This document shows, piece by piece, positions 1 through 6,981 of a DNA stretch of 45,093 nucleotides. Under the pieces are notes generated by a model that searched no databases, was not told where the DNA came from, and saw only the letters and a list, made by a program, of their open reading frames with translations. Each line of letters begins with the position of its first letter. The first letter of the stretch is position 1. The stretch comes from Clostridiaceae bacterium AF10-41 (GTDB lineage Bacteria > Bacillota > Clostridia > Clostridiales > Clostridiaceae), in NCBI GenBank assembly GCA_027686065.1, contig JAQCTH010000028.1, forward strand, positions 1-45,093, read 5' to 3'. The position numbers were made by a program, and so were the translations under genes.

Positions 1-32
1 TAATAAAATAAAAATAAACAGACAAAAATAAC

Positions 33-61
33 TTGTAATAAGTTTATATATACTATATAAT
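33..61 (+). promoter_or_regulatory. Sigma-A-type promoter for the DUF1836 gene
   Basis: The -35 box TTGTAA (33-38) and a perfect -10 box TATAAT (56-61) are separated by exactly 17 bases. Transcription would begin near 68, giving a short leader before the ribosome site at 82-90. Confidence 0.75.
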
Positions 62-94
62 TATATTAAGAATAGAAAATTAGAGGTGGATATT

Positions 95-685
95 ATGGTG
101 AAAAAAATAGATACTAATTATATAATAGAATTGGCAGAAGAGATGTCTAATAATTCTATGATTGGTTATGATGATTTACCGAAATATGATCTTTTTTTAT
201 CCCAGGTTATAGATTTTCTGAATGATAAATTTATAGAAGATAAGTACACTAATAATATAGTACAAAATTATATAAAGAGTGAAGTTATTAGTAAGCCAGA
301 GGATGGTAAAAAAAGAGGATATACTAAAATACATCTTATACAGTTAGTGCTATTAAGTTATATGAGACCAGTATTGACTACAGAAGAAATTAAAAAGGTT
401 TTCAGATTGGCATTTAACGAAATAAATGATAGATCTGATGATATTATATCTTGGGAAAAGGCTTATAAAATATTTTCAGAAACTCAAAGTGAAAGTTTTA
501 AAGACTTTTTAAGTGAGCCTGTTATAGATGAGAAAAAATTGGATGGCATAATTTCAGATTTAGATTTAAATGATAAAGATGAAAATAGTATAAGAACATT
601 TGTTATAGTTATGTCACTTATAGCACAAGCAAGTGCTACAAAAAAACTAGTACAAAAAATAGTAAATGAGTATCATTTAGAATAA
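95..685 (+). CDS. DUF1836 domain protein
   Basis: A 196-residue cytoplasmic protein matching my recollection of the DUF1836 family, which is common in clostridia and of unknown function. The middle (about residues 70-125) is helical, begins with RGYTKIHLIQLVLLSYMRP and is followed by TTEEIKKVF. This resembles a helix-turn-helix arrangement, so a DNA-binding role is possible but not shown. I chose ATG 95 over an in-frame GTG at 86 because AGAGGTGGA (82-90) would overlap that GTG but sits correctly before ATG 95. There is no signal peptide or membrane segment. The gene has its own strong promoter. A 20-bp palindrome and a small YvrJ gene follow at once, so the two genes are probably co-transcribed. 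The family call is moderately sure; the function is unknown. Confidence 0.75.
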   Translation: MVKKIDTNYIIELAEEMSNNSMIGYDDLPKYDLFLSQVIDFLNDKFIEDKYTNNIVQNYIKSEVISKPEDGKKRGYTKIHLIQLVLLSYMRPVLTTEEIKKVFRLAFNEINDRSDDIISWEKAYKIFSETQSESFKDFLSEPVIDEKKLDGIISDLDLNDKDENSIRTFVIVMSLIAQASATKKLVQKIVNEYHLE

Positions 686-702
686 AAATTAAAAAATCTA
701 AG

Positions 703-722
703 TTATTTGCATATGTAAATAA
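703..722. promoter_or_regulatory. 20-bp near-perfect palindrome before the YvrJ gene
   Basis: TTATTTGCATATGTAAATAA is symmetrical except for one G/T pair. It lies directly before the ribosome site (723-730) of the next gene. It could be a protein operator, or an RNA hairpin of eight pairs with a four-base loop that controls access to the ribosome site. No T-run follows, so it is not a terminator. Confidence 0.5.
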
Positions 723-734
723 CGGGGTGATTTT

Positions 735-878
735 ATGGATGAGTTAGTGAACTTAATAGCTAATTTAGGTTTTCCTATAGCTATTTCCTTGTATCTATTA
801 ATTAGAATAGAAGGAAAGCTAGAGAGTCTTACAACTAGCATAAATAATCTAGCACAAACTATAAATTCAATTAAATAA
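735..878 (+). CDS. YvrJ family small membrane protein
   Basis: A 47-residue protein beginning MDELVNLIANLGFPIAISLY. It has one hydrophobic segment (about residues 5-24) followed by IRIEGKLESL and a polar helix. This is the standard layout of the YvrJ family (N-terminal LIGNVGFP-like motif, then RIEGKL), whose usual length is about 45-50 residues. The family has no established function. A good ribosome site (ACGGGGTGA, 722-730) precedes ATG 735. The gene lies 49 bases after the DUF1836 gene and ends in a clear hairpin terminator, so it is probably the last gene of a two-gene unit. Small phage holin-like proteins have a similar layout, but the RIEGKL motif favours YvrJ. Confidence 0.8.
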   Translation: MDELVNLIANLGFPIAISLYLLIRIEGKLESLTTSINNLAQTINSIK

Positions 879-888
879 TTAATTAGTA

Positions 889-929
889 TAATAAGGTATT
901 GTTATTAAGCTTAAGACAATACCTTATTA
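889..929 (+). terminator. Hairpin terminator after the YvrJ gene
   Basis: A 14-bp perfect stem (889-902 with 916-929) encloses a 13-base loop. The following sequence is T-rich but interrupted, so this is a plausible intrinsic terminator of moderate strength. Confidence 0.7.
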
Positions 930-989
930 AGCTTATATTTATTTTGAAGTACAAAGCACTTATTTAGTGTATATTTGTTTTTTATCTTA

Positions 990-1160
990 TAGGGAACAGG
1001 TATTAGGTAACAAGCGTTAAGTGTAAACTATAATTAAGAACTAAGGAACGTATGCTTCGCATTTAAGCTCGATTGTAACTGATTTAAAACTTCATCAAAA
1101 GAACTGTGAATTACAAATTGTGTACTGTGAATTGAATAAAATTGTTTCGCAATTTATAAA
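990..1160. repeat. Degenerate palindromic repeat element (copy 1)
   Basis: This non-coding stretch before the helicase gene has short repeated phrases (ACTGTGAATT at 1103-1112 and again at 1124-1133). It also has small hairpins built around TTCGC: ATGC-ttc-GCAT (1052-1062) and AAATTG-tttcg-CAATTT (1139-1155). The style matches the element at 36440-36687. Boundaries are approximate. No coding capacity is seen. Confidence 0.45.
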
Positions 1161-1177
1161 AGATAGGAAGAATTTTA

Positions 1178-3466
1178 ATGAGCAATAAGATAATTATTAA
1201 GGAATCTGTCAGAGGAATAATAGAATATGTTTTAAAAACTGGAAGCTTAGATGATAGGTATATGGGAAAAAATAGGGCGTTAGAAGGAACTTTGGCTCAT
1301 CAAAAGCTTCAAAGTAGCAATGAAAAAATATATGCCCAATATCAAAAAGAGGTAAGATTAGAACAATCTTTTGATATTGAAGATGTTGTTTTGTTATTGG
1401 AAGGCAGAGCAGATGGAATAATTATAGATGATGGTAGTGTATATATAGAAGAAATAAAATCAACTATGAAGTCGTTAGTTTTAATAGATGAAGACTATAA
1501 TGATTTACATTGGGCGCAAGCAAAGTTTTATGCCTACATGTACTCCTTTCAAAATCAATTAGAAGAAATAAATATAAAGTTAAGTTATTTTAATATAGAA
1601 ACAGATGAAGTAAAAAGTTTTAATAAAAATTTTAAGTTTGAAGAACTAAAAGAATTTATTCTCTATATAATAAATGAATATAAAAAATGGATATTATTAA
1701 AATCTAATTTGAATTCAATTAGAAATAAATCTATAAAAAATTTAATATTCCCTTTTAATACTTATAGAAAAGGACAAAGAGAACTTGCAATATCATGTTT
1801 TAACACAATAAAGGAGCAAGCTGTATTATTTGCACAAGCACCAACAGGTATAGGAAAAACAATATCTACAATATTTCCAGCAGTAAAATCCTTAGGCGAA
1901 AACAGAGGAGAAAGAATAGTATATTTAACTGCTAAAACAATAACTAGGACTGTAGCAGAAGAAGCAGTAAATAAGTTAAAAGACAATGGACTTATTTGTA
2001 GAAGTATCACATTAACATCCAAGGAAAAGATTTGTTTTAAGGATAAAACTAAATGTAATCCTGATTATTGTGAATATGCAATAGATTATTATGATAAAGT
2101 TAATGATGTTATATTTGATATTCTTAATGATGATACTGATTTTACAAGAGTGAAAATAGAAGAATATGCAAAGGAAAATAAAGTTTGTCCTTTTGAATTA
2201 TCATTAGACTTGAGTCTATGGTGCGATGTAATTATATGTGATTATAATTATGCATTTGATCCAAGAGCAAAATTAAAACGATTTTTTGAGGATGATGTGG
2301 ATAAGAATATATTACTTGTGGATGAAGGTCACAATCTTGTGGATAGAGCTAGAAGTATGTTTAGTGCAGAAATTTATAAGAGTAAAATAATGCAAGCATC
2401 AAAATTAATAAAGGGAAAAGTACCTAAGTTATATAAAGCTTTAACTTCTATTAATAAGGAATTAATAGAAGTAAGAAGGGAAGTTCAAGAATTAGAAGTT
2501 AATAGTATGTATAAAAAGGATCAATATAAGGATCTATATAAGTTACTTAGAATATTCTTAAAAGAATGTGATGAATATCTTGTGAAATCTGTAAATACAA
2601 AAGGTTATGATGAAATAAGAGATTTATATTTTGAAATACGGTCTTTCATATCTATTTCTGAGCTTTTTAGTGATAAGTACGTTACTTTAGTAGAAATAAA
2701 TAGAAATGATGCAAAAGTTAAATTGTTTTGCGTTAATCCAGCTGAAAATTTAGCAAAGGTAGTACAAGAAGCTTATTCAACTATAATATTTTCTGCAACA
2801 TTAACGCCTATAAATTATTATATAGATCTACTGGGAGGCAATGAAAAAAGCTATAGAATGAAGTTGCCATCACCTTTTAGAAAAGAGAACTTAAAAGTTT
2901 ATGGACATTCTCTTAATATGAGATTTAGGCAAAGGGAAAATAATATAGATAATTTATGTAAATTAATTAATAAGTTTAAAGAAGAACAACTAGGAAACTA
3001 TATGATTTTTCTTCCATCTTATCAATATTTAAAACAGATATATGAAAGATATATAGAAATTTATAGTGATAAAGATACTATTTGTCAACAGGAGGTTTTA
3101 ACTGAAAGGGAAAAGGAAGAATTTATAAATAATTTTCAAGATGGAGCAAATATCCTAGCATTTTGTGTTATAGGAGGAATATTTTCAGAGGGAATAGATC
3201 TTCCCGGTAATAAGCTTATTGGTTGCATTATAGTTGGTGTAGGTTTTCCCAAAATATCTAATGAAGGAGATATAATAAAAGATTATTATGAGGAAAAAGG
3301 TTTTGACTATGCATACATATATCCAGGAATAAATAAGATTATGCAGGCAGCAGGAAGAGTAATTAGAACAGAAGAGGATAAGGGAAGAATATTACTTATA
3401 GATGATAGATATTTTACAATTAAATATAGAAGTCTATTACCGAAGGAATGGGATATAAATAGGTAA
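1178..3466 (+). CDS. XPD/DinG-type DNA helicase with N-terminal RecB/Cas4-like nuclease domain
   Basis: A 762-residue protein that appears to fuse a nuclease and a superfamily 2 helicase. The N-terminal ~175 residues carry the PD-(D/E)XK signature of RecB/Cas4-type nucleases: H41, D79 in EGRAD, E92-I-K94, and the QxxxY motif Q114-Y118. The helicase part has Walker A APTGIGKT (221-228), four cysteines that could hold an XPD-type iron-sulfur cluster (C286, C293, C298, C337), a DEGH box (382-385), and a motif VI QAAGRVIR near the C-terminus. By analogy with XPD/DinG it should translocate 5'-3' on single-stranded DNA and may trim flaps or damaged ends; this is inference. The cyclase-family gene follows after 20 bases and may be co-transcribed. 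The family call is sure; the cellular role is not known. Confidence 0.88.
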   Translation: MSNKIIIKESVRGIIEYVLKTGSLDDRYMGKNRALEGTLAHQKLQSSNEKIYAQYQKEVRLEQSFDIEDVVLLLEGRADGIIIDDGSVYIEEIKSTMKSLVLIDEDYNDLHWAQAKFYAYMYSFQNQLEEINIKLSYFNIETDEVKSFNKNFKFEELKEFILYIINEYKKWILLKSNLNSIRNKSIKNLIFPFNTYRKGQRELAISCFNTIKEQAVLFAQAPTGIGKTISTIFPAVKSLGENRGERIVYLTAKTITRTVAEEAVNKLKDNGLICRSITLTSKEKICFKDKTKCNPDYCEYAIDYYDKVNDVIFDILNDDTDFTRVKIEEYAKENKVCPFELSLDLSLWCDVIICDYNYAFDPRAKLKRFFEDDVDKNILLVDEGHNLVDRARSMFSAEIYKSKIMQASKLIKGKVPKLYKALTSINKELIEVRREVQELEVNSMYKKDQYKDLYKLLRIFLKECDEYLVKSVNTKGYDEIRDLYFEIRSFISISELFSDKYVTLVEINRNDAKVKLFCVNPAENLAKVVQEAYSTIIFSATLTPINYYIDLLGGNEKSYRMKLPSPFRKENLKVYGHSLNMRFRQRENNIDNLCKLINKFKEEQLGNYMIFLPSYQYLKQIYERYIEIYSDKDTICQQEVLTEREKEEFINNFQDGANILAFCVIGGIFSEGIDLPGNKLIGCIIVGVGFPKISNEGDIIKDYYEEKGFDYAYIYPGINKIMQAAGRVIRTEEDKGRILLIDDRYFTIKYRSLLPKEWDINR

Positions 3467-3486
3467 AATAATAGGGAGGGAGTTAA

Positions 3487-4119
3487 ATGAGAGTTATAGA
3501 TCTAAGTCATATAATAAAAACAAATATGACAACATACACAAAAGATGAGAAACCGGAAATATACAATATAGCTACTATAGAGAAAGATGGATTTAATGAG
3601 AAATGCTTAAATATTTATACTCATACAGGAACTCATATTGATGCGCCGAGTCACATGATTAATAAGGGAAAAACTATTGATGAATTTAATATAAATGAAT
3701 TTATAGGAATAGCCATTATAATAGATATTTCAAGCACAAAAGAAGTTACTTTAAAAGAAATAATGAAATATGAAGACAAAATAATAAATTGTGATTTTCT
3801 AATATTAAAAACAGGATATGAGAAATACTGGGGAACCAAGGAGTATTTTAATAATTATCCAAGTTTAACGGAAGAGGCAGCAAAGTGGATTTGTGATTTT
3901 AACTTGAAAGGCATAGGAATAGATACGATATCTATTGATAAATTTGATAGTATAGATTTTGAAATTCATAATGTTATTTTATCTAGAGGTAAGCTTATAA
4001 TAGAGAATTTAACTAATTTAGATAGAGTAAATAGAGAAGAGTTTACATTAGTAGCAACCCCACTAAAAATAGAAGATGGAGATGGGTCACCAGTTAGAGC
4101 AATCGCAATAACAGATTAA
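3487..4119 (+). CDS. Cyclase-family metal-dependent hydrolase (kynurenine formamidase-like)
   Basis: A 210-residue cytoplasmic protein of the cyclase family, which includes arylformamidases and polyketide cyclase-like hydrolases. The diagnostic motif HTGTHIDAPSH lies at residues 46-56; its histidines and aspartate bind the metal, and the upstream DLSH at 5-8 is also typical. The length is normal for the family. The start ATG has a strong GGGAGGGAG site and lies 20 bases after the helicase gene. No tryptophan-degradation genes are nearby, so formamidase activity on N-formylkynurenine should not be assumed. The family assignment is secure; the substrate is unknown. Confidence 0.82.
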   Translation: MRVIDLSHIIKTNMTTYTKDEKPEIYNIATIEKDGFNEKCLNIYTHTGTHIDAPSHMINKGKTIDEFNINEFIGIAIIIDISSTKEVTLKEIMKYEDKIINCDFLILKTGYEKYWGTKEYFNNYPSLTEEAAKWICDFNLKGIGIDTISIDKFDSIDFEIHNVILSRGKLIIENLTNLDRVNREEFTLVATPLKIEDGDGSPVRAIAITD

Positions 4120-4234
4120 AAGTAAATTAGCTTTTTGTATAGTTCAAAATGGTATAGTTGTAATTATAATAGGAAGTAAGGTTTCAAAGAGAAAAGTTAA
4201 TGGATAATATAGACTTATACCCAGGAATTTGAAT

Positions 4235-4277
4235 AAAGCTATAGAAAACCATAAGCAATATGAGTTTCTATAGCTTT
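4235..4277 (+). terminator. Hairpin terminator after the cyclase gene
   Basis: A 13-bp perfect stem AAAGCTATAGAAA (4235-4247) pairs with 4265-4277 across a 17-base loop and is followed by a T/A-rich run. It lies 115 bases after the cyclase stop, between genes that converge, and could also slow transcription from the other strand. Confidence 0.55.
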
Positions 4278-4343
4278 TAAAATTTCTATTGTAATTATGA
4301 ACAGTACTGATATATTATCTTCTCTACATTTTATAATTATAAT

Positions 4344-5222
4344 CTATTCTATAAATAAACTATAACATGCAGTAAAGGATTCTCCTATTTCTAATTTTTC
4401 AATTCCTGATTTGTCTTTAAACTCACTATTAAAGTCATGATAATCTGCATGACCATACCAAGGTTCAATACAAATAAAAGGTGCACCAGTTGGTTTAGTC
4501 CATAAAGCCAGATAAGGAAAGCCTGAGAAATCCATAGATAAGCTTTTGGTATGATTTTTTGATTTTAAACTTACTAAGTTAGATTCTAAATTGCTAAACA
4601 CTAAAGCATCATCTTTAAATAAATCTAAAGATAAATTTATAATATTTTCATTATTAAAATATTGTTTAGTAGACCCTGAAAAATATCCAGTAGTTGAATT
4701 AAGTTTCATAATATTAGCATTTTCCATCTTATTAAACTCAAAATAATAATCTTCGAAGTTTTCTCCATTCATTAGAGGACACATAAACGCTGGGTGACCT
4801 CCTATTGAAAAATATATGTCTTTATCATCAAGATTCATGACCTTATATCCAACTTTAACACCATTTTCTAAAAGCTTATATGAAAGTCTTAAAGAGAATT
4901 TAAAAGGATATATTTTAAGGGTATCTTCAGACCATAAAAGTTCAAATTCTATATAATCCTCTTTTTTTTCAATCATATTAAATTCACGAGTTCTAGCAAG
5001 ACCATGTTGAGGTAATTCATAAGTTTTTCCATCTACTAAATATTCTCCATCTTTAACTTTTCCAACGATAGGAAATAGGATAGGAGAATGATATTTCCAA
5101 TAATCAGAGTTTCCATTCCATAAAAATTCTAATGAATCTTTTTTGCTAAATATACTAGTAAGTTCTCCGCCGTTAGTATTAGTTGATATTTTTATATTTT
5201 CATTTTCTAATATGTAGTTCAT
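4344..5222 (-). CDS. Aldose 1-epimerase-like protein (LacX subfamily)
   Basis: A 292-residue galactose mutarotase-like protein that should interconvert the alpha and beta anomers of a hexose or hexose phosphate. Catalytic features of the fold are present: H73 in PQHGLAR, H143 in IGGHPAF and the probable general base E253 in CIEPWYG. The LacX-type members are short cytoplasmic enzymes of this size. I start at ATG 5222 because AGAAAGGGTG lies just upstream of it; the frame stays open to a TTG at 5249, but that has no ribosome site. No sugar-transport or galactose genes are adjacent, so the substrate cannot be read from context. It is transcribed alone, divergently from the YihY gene. Confidence 0.85.
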   Translation of the reverse strand: MNYILENENIKISTNTNGGELTSIFSKKDSLEFLWNGNSDYWKYHSPILFPIVGKVKDGEYLVDGKTYELPQHGLARTREFNMIEKKEDYIEFELLWSEDTLKIYPFKFSLRLSYKLLENGVKVGYKVMNLDDKDIYFSIGGHPAFMCPLMNGENFEDYYFEFNKMENANIMKLNSTTGYFSGSTKQYFNNENIINLSLDLFKDDALVFSNLESNLVSLKSKNHTKSLSMDFSGFPYLALWTKPTGAPFICIEPWYGHADYHDFNSEFKDKSGIEKLEIGESFTACYSLFIE

Positions 5223-5357
5223 AATAAACACCCTTTCTGTAGTTTGCAAAGATAATTAATTTTTAATTTGATATATTTCTATATTTAAATGGATAGGATA
5301 TATCAACCACGATATAATAATAAATAGTTATATATTTATTTAAGTAAGACAGTAGAA

Positions 5358-5385
5358 TTGTGAAATGGTATATATAAATTATACT
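5358..5385 (+). promoter_or_regulatory. Candidate promoter of the YihY-family gene
   Basis: TTGTGA (5358-5363) and TATACT (5380-5385) are spaced by 16 bases, about 160 bases before the gene. The 322-base spacer between the divergent genes is otherwise simple AT-rich DNA with no supported small gene. Confidence 0.4.
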
Positions 5386-5544
5386 ATAGTATGTGAGTTT
5401 TAGAAAGAAATAGATGGATTCGATTATATAATATGAAATAGTATAGTATTATATATAAAGTATAATAAAATAATGTTAGGGAGTATAATTTATTTATTTG
5501 ATATATAATATAGAAGATTAAATAATAAATGATGTGGTGATTTA

Positions 5545-6396
5545 ATGGGTAATAATAATGAAAATAAAAGGTCAATAATAGATAAAATAGTATATTTCAT
5601 AGTAAAAATTAACAATGATGATATATTTGCACTAGGAGCTCAACTTGCGTATTATTTGATACTAGCATTCTTTCCATTTTTAATATTTTTAATGACTTTA
5701 ATAGGTTTTAGCAGTTTAAAAGCTACAGATGTTTTAGAAGGATTGGGTACTATATTGCCAAATAATGTTTTTACATTAGTAGATACTACTGTAGTTGAAA
5801 TAGTAAACACGCAAAATGCAGGATTATTAGGAGTTTCAGTTGTACTTTCAATGTGGTCAGCATCATCAGGATTCAGAGCGGTTATAAAAGGTGTAAATAA
5901 AGCTTATGATATAAAGGAACATAGATCTTTTATAAAGAGAGCATTTGTAGCTATATTCTTTACTATTGTTTTAGCGTTATTAATAATGTTAGCACTAGCA
6001 ATGTTAGTCTTTGGAGAACTAATAGGTAAGTATTTATTAACTATCTTCCCATTCCAGAATGTTATAAATAAGATATGGAATATAAGTAGATATCTTATAA
6101 TTATATCTATGATGATTTGGATATTTGCTGGAATATATAGATATACACCAGCAAAAAAGATAAGTTGGAAAGAGGTTTTTCCTGGAGCCATTGCAAGTAC
6201 TTTAGGATGGATAATAGTATCAATGGCTTTTTCTTATTATATAAATAATATAGCTAATTATTCTAGATTTTATGGAAGTGTAGGTGCTGTCTTTGTATTA
6301 ATGACTTGGTTATATATAACATCTATGATGTTGATTTTGGGGGCAGAGATAAATTCTATTTTAGCTCTTAGAAAAAAAAATGCGAGCAATAGTTAA
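5545..6396 (+). CDS. YihY/BrkB family inner membrane protein
   Basis: A 283-residue integral membrane protein of the YihY/BrkB family (historically mis-called ribonuclease BN). A short basic N-terminus is followed by about six hydrophobic segments, with family landmarks such as LGAQLAYYLILAFFPFLIF near residues 30-50, WSASSGFRAVIKGVNKAY near 103-120, and the closing MTWLYITSMMLILGAEINS. The biochemical role is unknown. The start has GTGGTGA upstream at good spacing. It is separated from the next gene (single-stranded-DNA-binding protein) by 132 bases and is probably transcribed through it to the shared terminator at 6919-6961. Confidence 0.9.
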   Translation: MGNNNENKRSIIDKIVYFIVKINNDDIFALGAQLAYYLILAFFPFLIFLMTLIGFSSLKATDVLEGLGTILPNNVFTLVDTTVVEIVNTQNAGLLGVSVVLSMWSASSGFRAVIKGVNKAYDIKEHRSFIKRAFVAIFFTIVLALLIMLALAMLVFGELIGKYLLTIFPFQNVINKIWNISRYLIIISMMIWIFAGIYRYTPAKKISWKEVFPGAIASTLGWIIVSMAFSYYINNIANYSRFYGSVGAVFVLMTWLYITSMMLILGAEINSILALRKKNASNS

Positions 6397-6528
6397 AAAT
6401 GAAAGAATGAAGAAATTATGGAGAAAAATCTTCAAGGGATTTTTTATAGAAATTTATTTTATTTATTTATGTATAGAAAAAAACTAAATGGGTATAATCA
6501 AAGAAGAAATATTCAGGAGGTGCAAAAA

Positions 6529-6891
6529 ATGAATAAAATAGTATTATTAGGAAAATTAATAAAGGACCCTGAACTTAGATCATTAGAGGGTAGCGATAAA
6601 GTATTCACTAGGTTCATAATTGCAGTGGATAGAAATTTTAAAGCTCAGGATGGAACTAGAAAAGCGGATTTAATACCAGTTACTATTTGGGGAAGAAAGG
6701 CTGAGGTAGTATGCCAATATATGAGGAAGGGGAGCTACATAAGCTTGAGTGGAAGACTGAGAACTGGAAGCTATGAAGATAAAGAGGGAAATAAAAAATA
6801 TATTGCAGAAGTTGTAGCAGAAGACTTTAAATTTGTAGGAGATAGAAAAGTAGAAAGAGACTTAGAACAGGTAGAAGATTTCGTAAATTAA
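6529..6891 (+). CDS. ssb: Single-stranded DNA-binding protein (short paralog)
   Basis: A 120-residue OB-fold protein starting MNKIVLLGKLIKDPELR, with VFTRFIIAVDR, IPVTIWGRKAEVVCQYMRKGS and SYEDKEGNKKYIAEVVAEDF in the expected order. I place the start at ATG 6529 because AGGAGGTG (6515-6522) sits just before it; the frame is open for 37 more codons upstream but those have no ribosome site and no family similarity. The replicative SSB normally ends in a flexible region and an acidic tip ending in PF that recruits repair proteins. Here the protein stops at EQVEDFVN soon after the OB fold, so it looks like an accessory paralog with a reduced tail. The family is sure; a special role is inference. 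Confidence 0.9.
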   Translation: MNKIVLLGKLIKDPELRSLEGSDKVFTRFIIAVDRNFKAQDGTRKADLIPVTIWGRKAEVVCQYMRKGSYISLSGRLRTGSYEDKEGNKKYIAEVVAEDFKFVGDRKVERDLEQVEDFVN

Positions 6892-6918
6892 GTTTAAAGT
6901 ATAATTTTAAATAAATAG

Positions 6919-6961
6919 TATAAAAGGGTAAGCTAATTGTTTTATAGCTTACCCTTTTATA
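6919..6961. terminator. Bidirectional terminator between ssb and the flavodiiron gene
   Basis: A perfect 17-bp stem (6919-6935 with 6945-6961) with a nine-base loop has A-rich left and T-rich right arms. It can end transcription from either side of these convergent genes. Confidence 0.85.
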
Positions 6962-6981
6962 GTAAAAATAAATTTTTATAT

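Noticed and set aside
5384..5575. Minus-strand open frame of 63 codons before the YihY gene
   Set aside because: Its composition is nearly all Tyr, Ile, Leu and His from AT-rich DNA, it overlaps the YihY start, and it has no ribosome site or family resemblance.
6418..6528. 37-residue N-terminal extension of the SSB protein
   Set aside because: No ribosome site precedes it and a strong AGGAGGTG lies directly before the internal ATG 6529, where SSB similarity begins.
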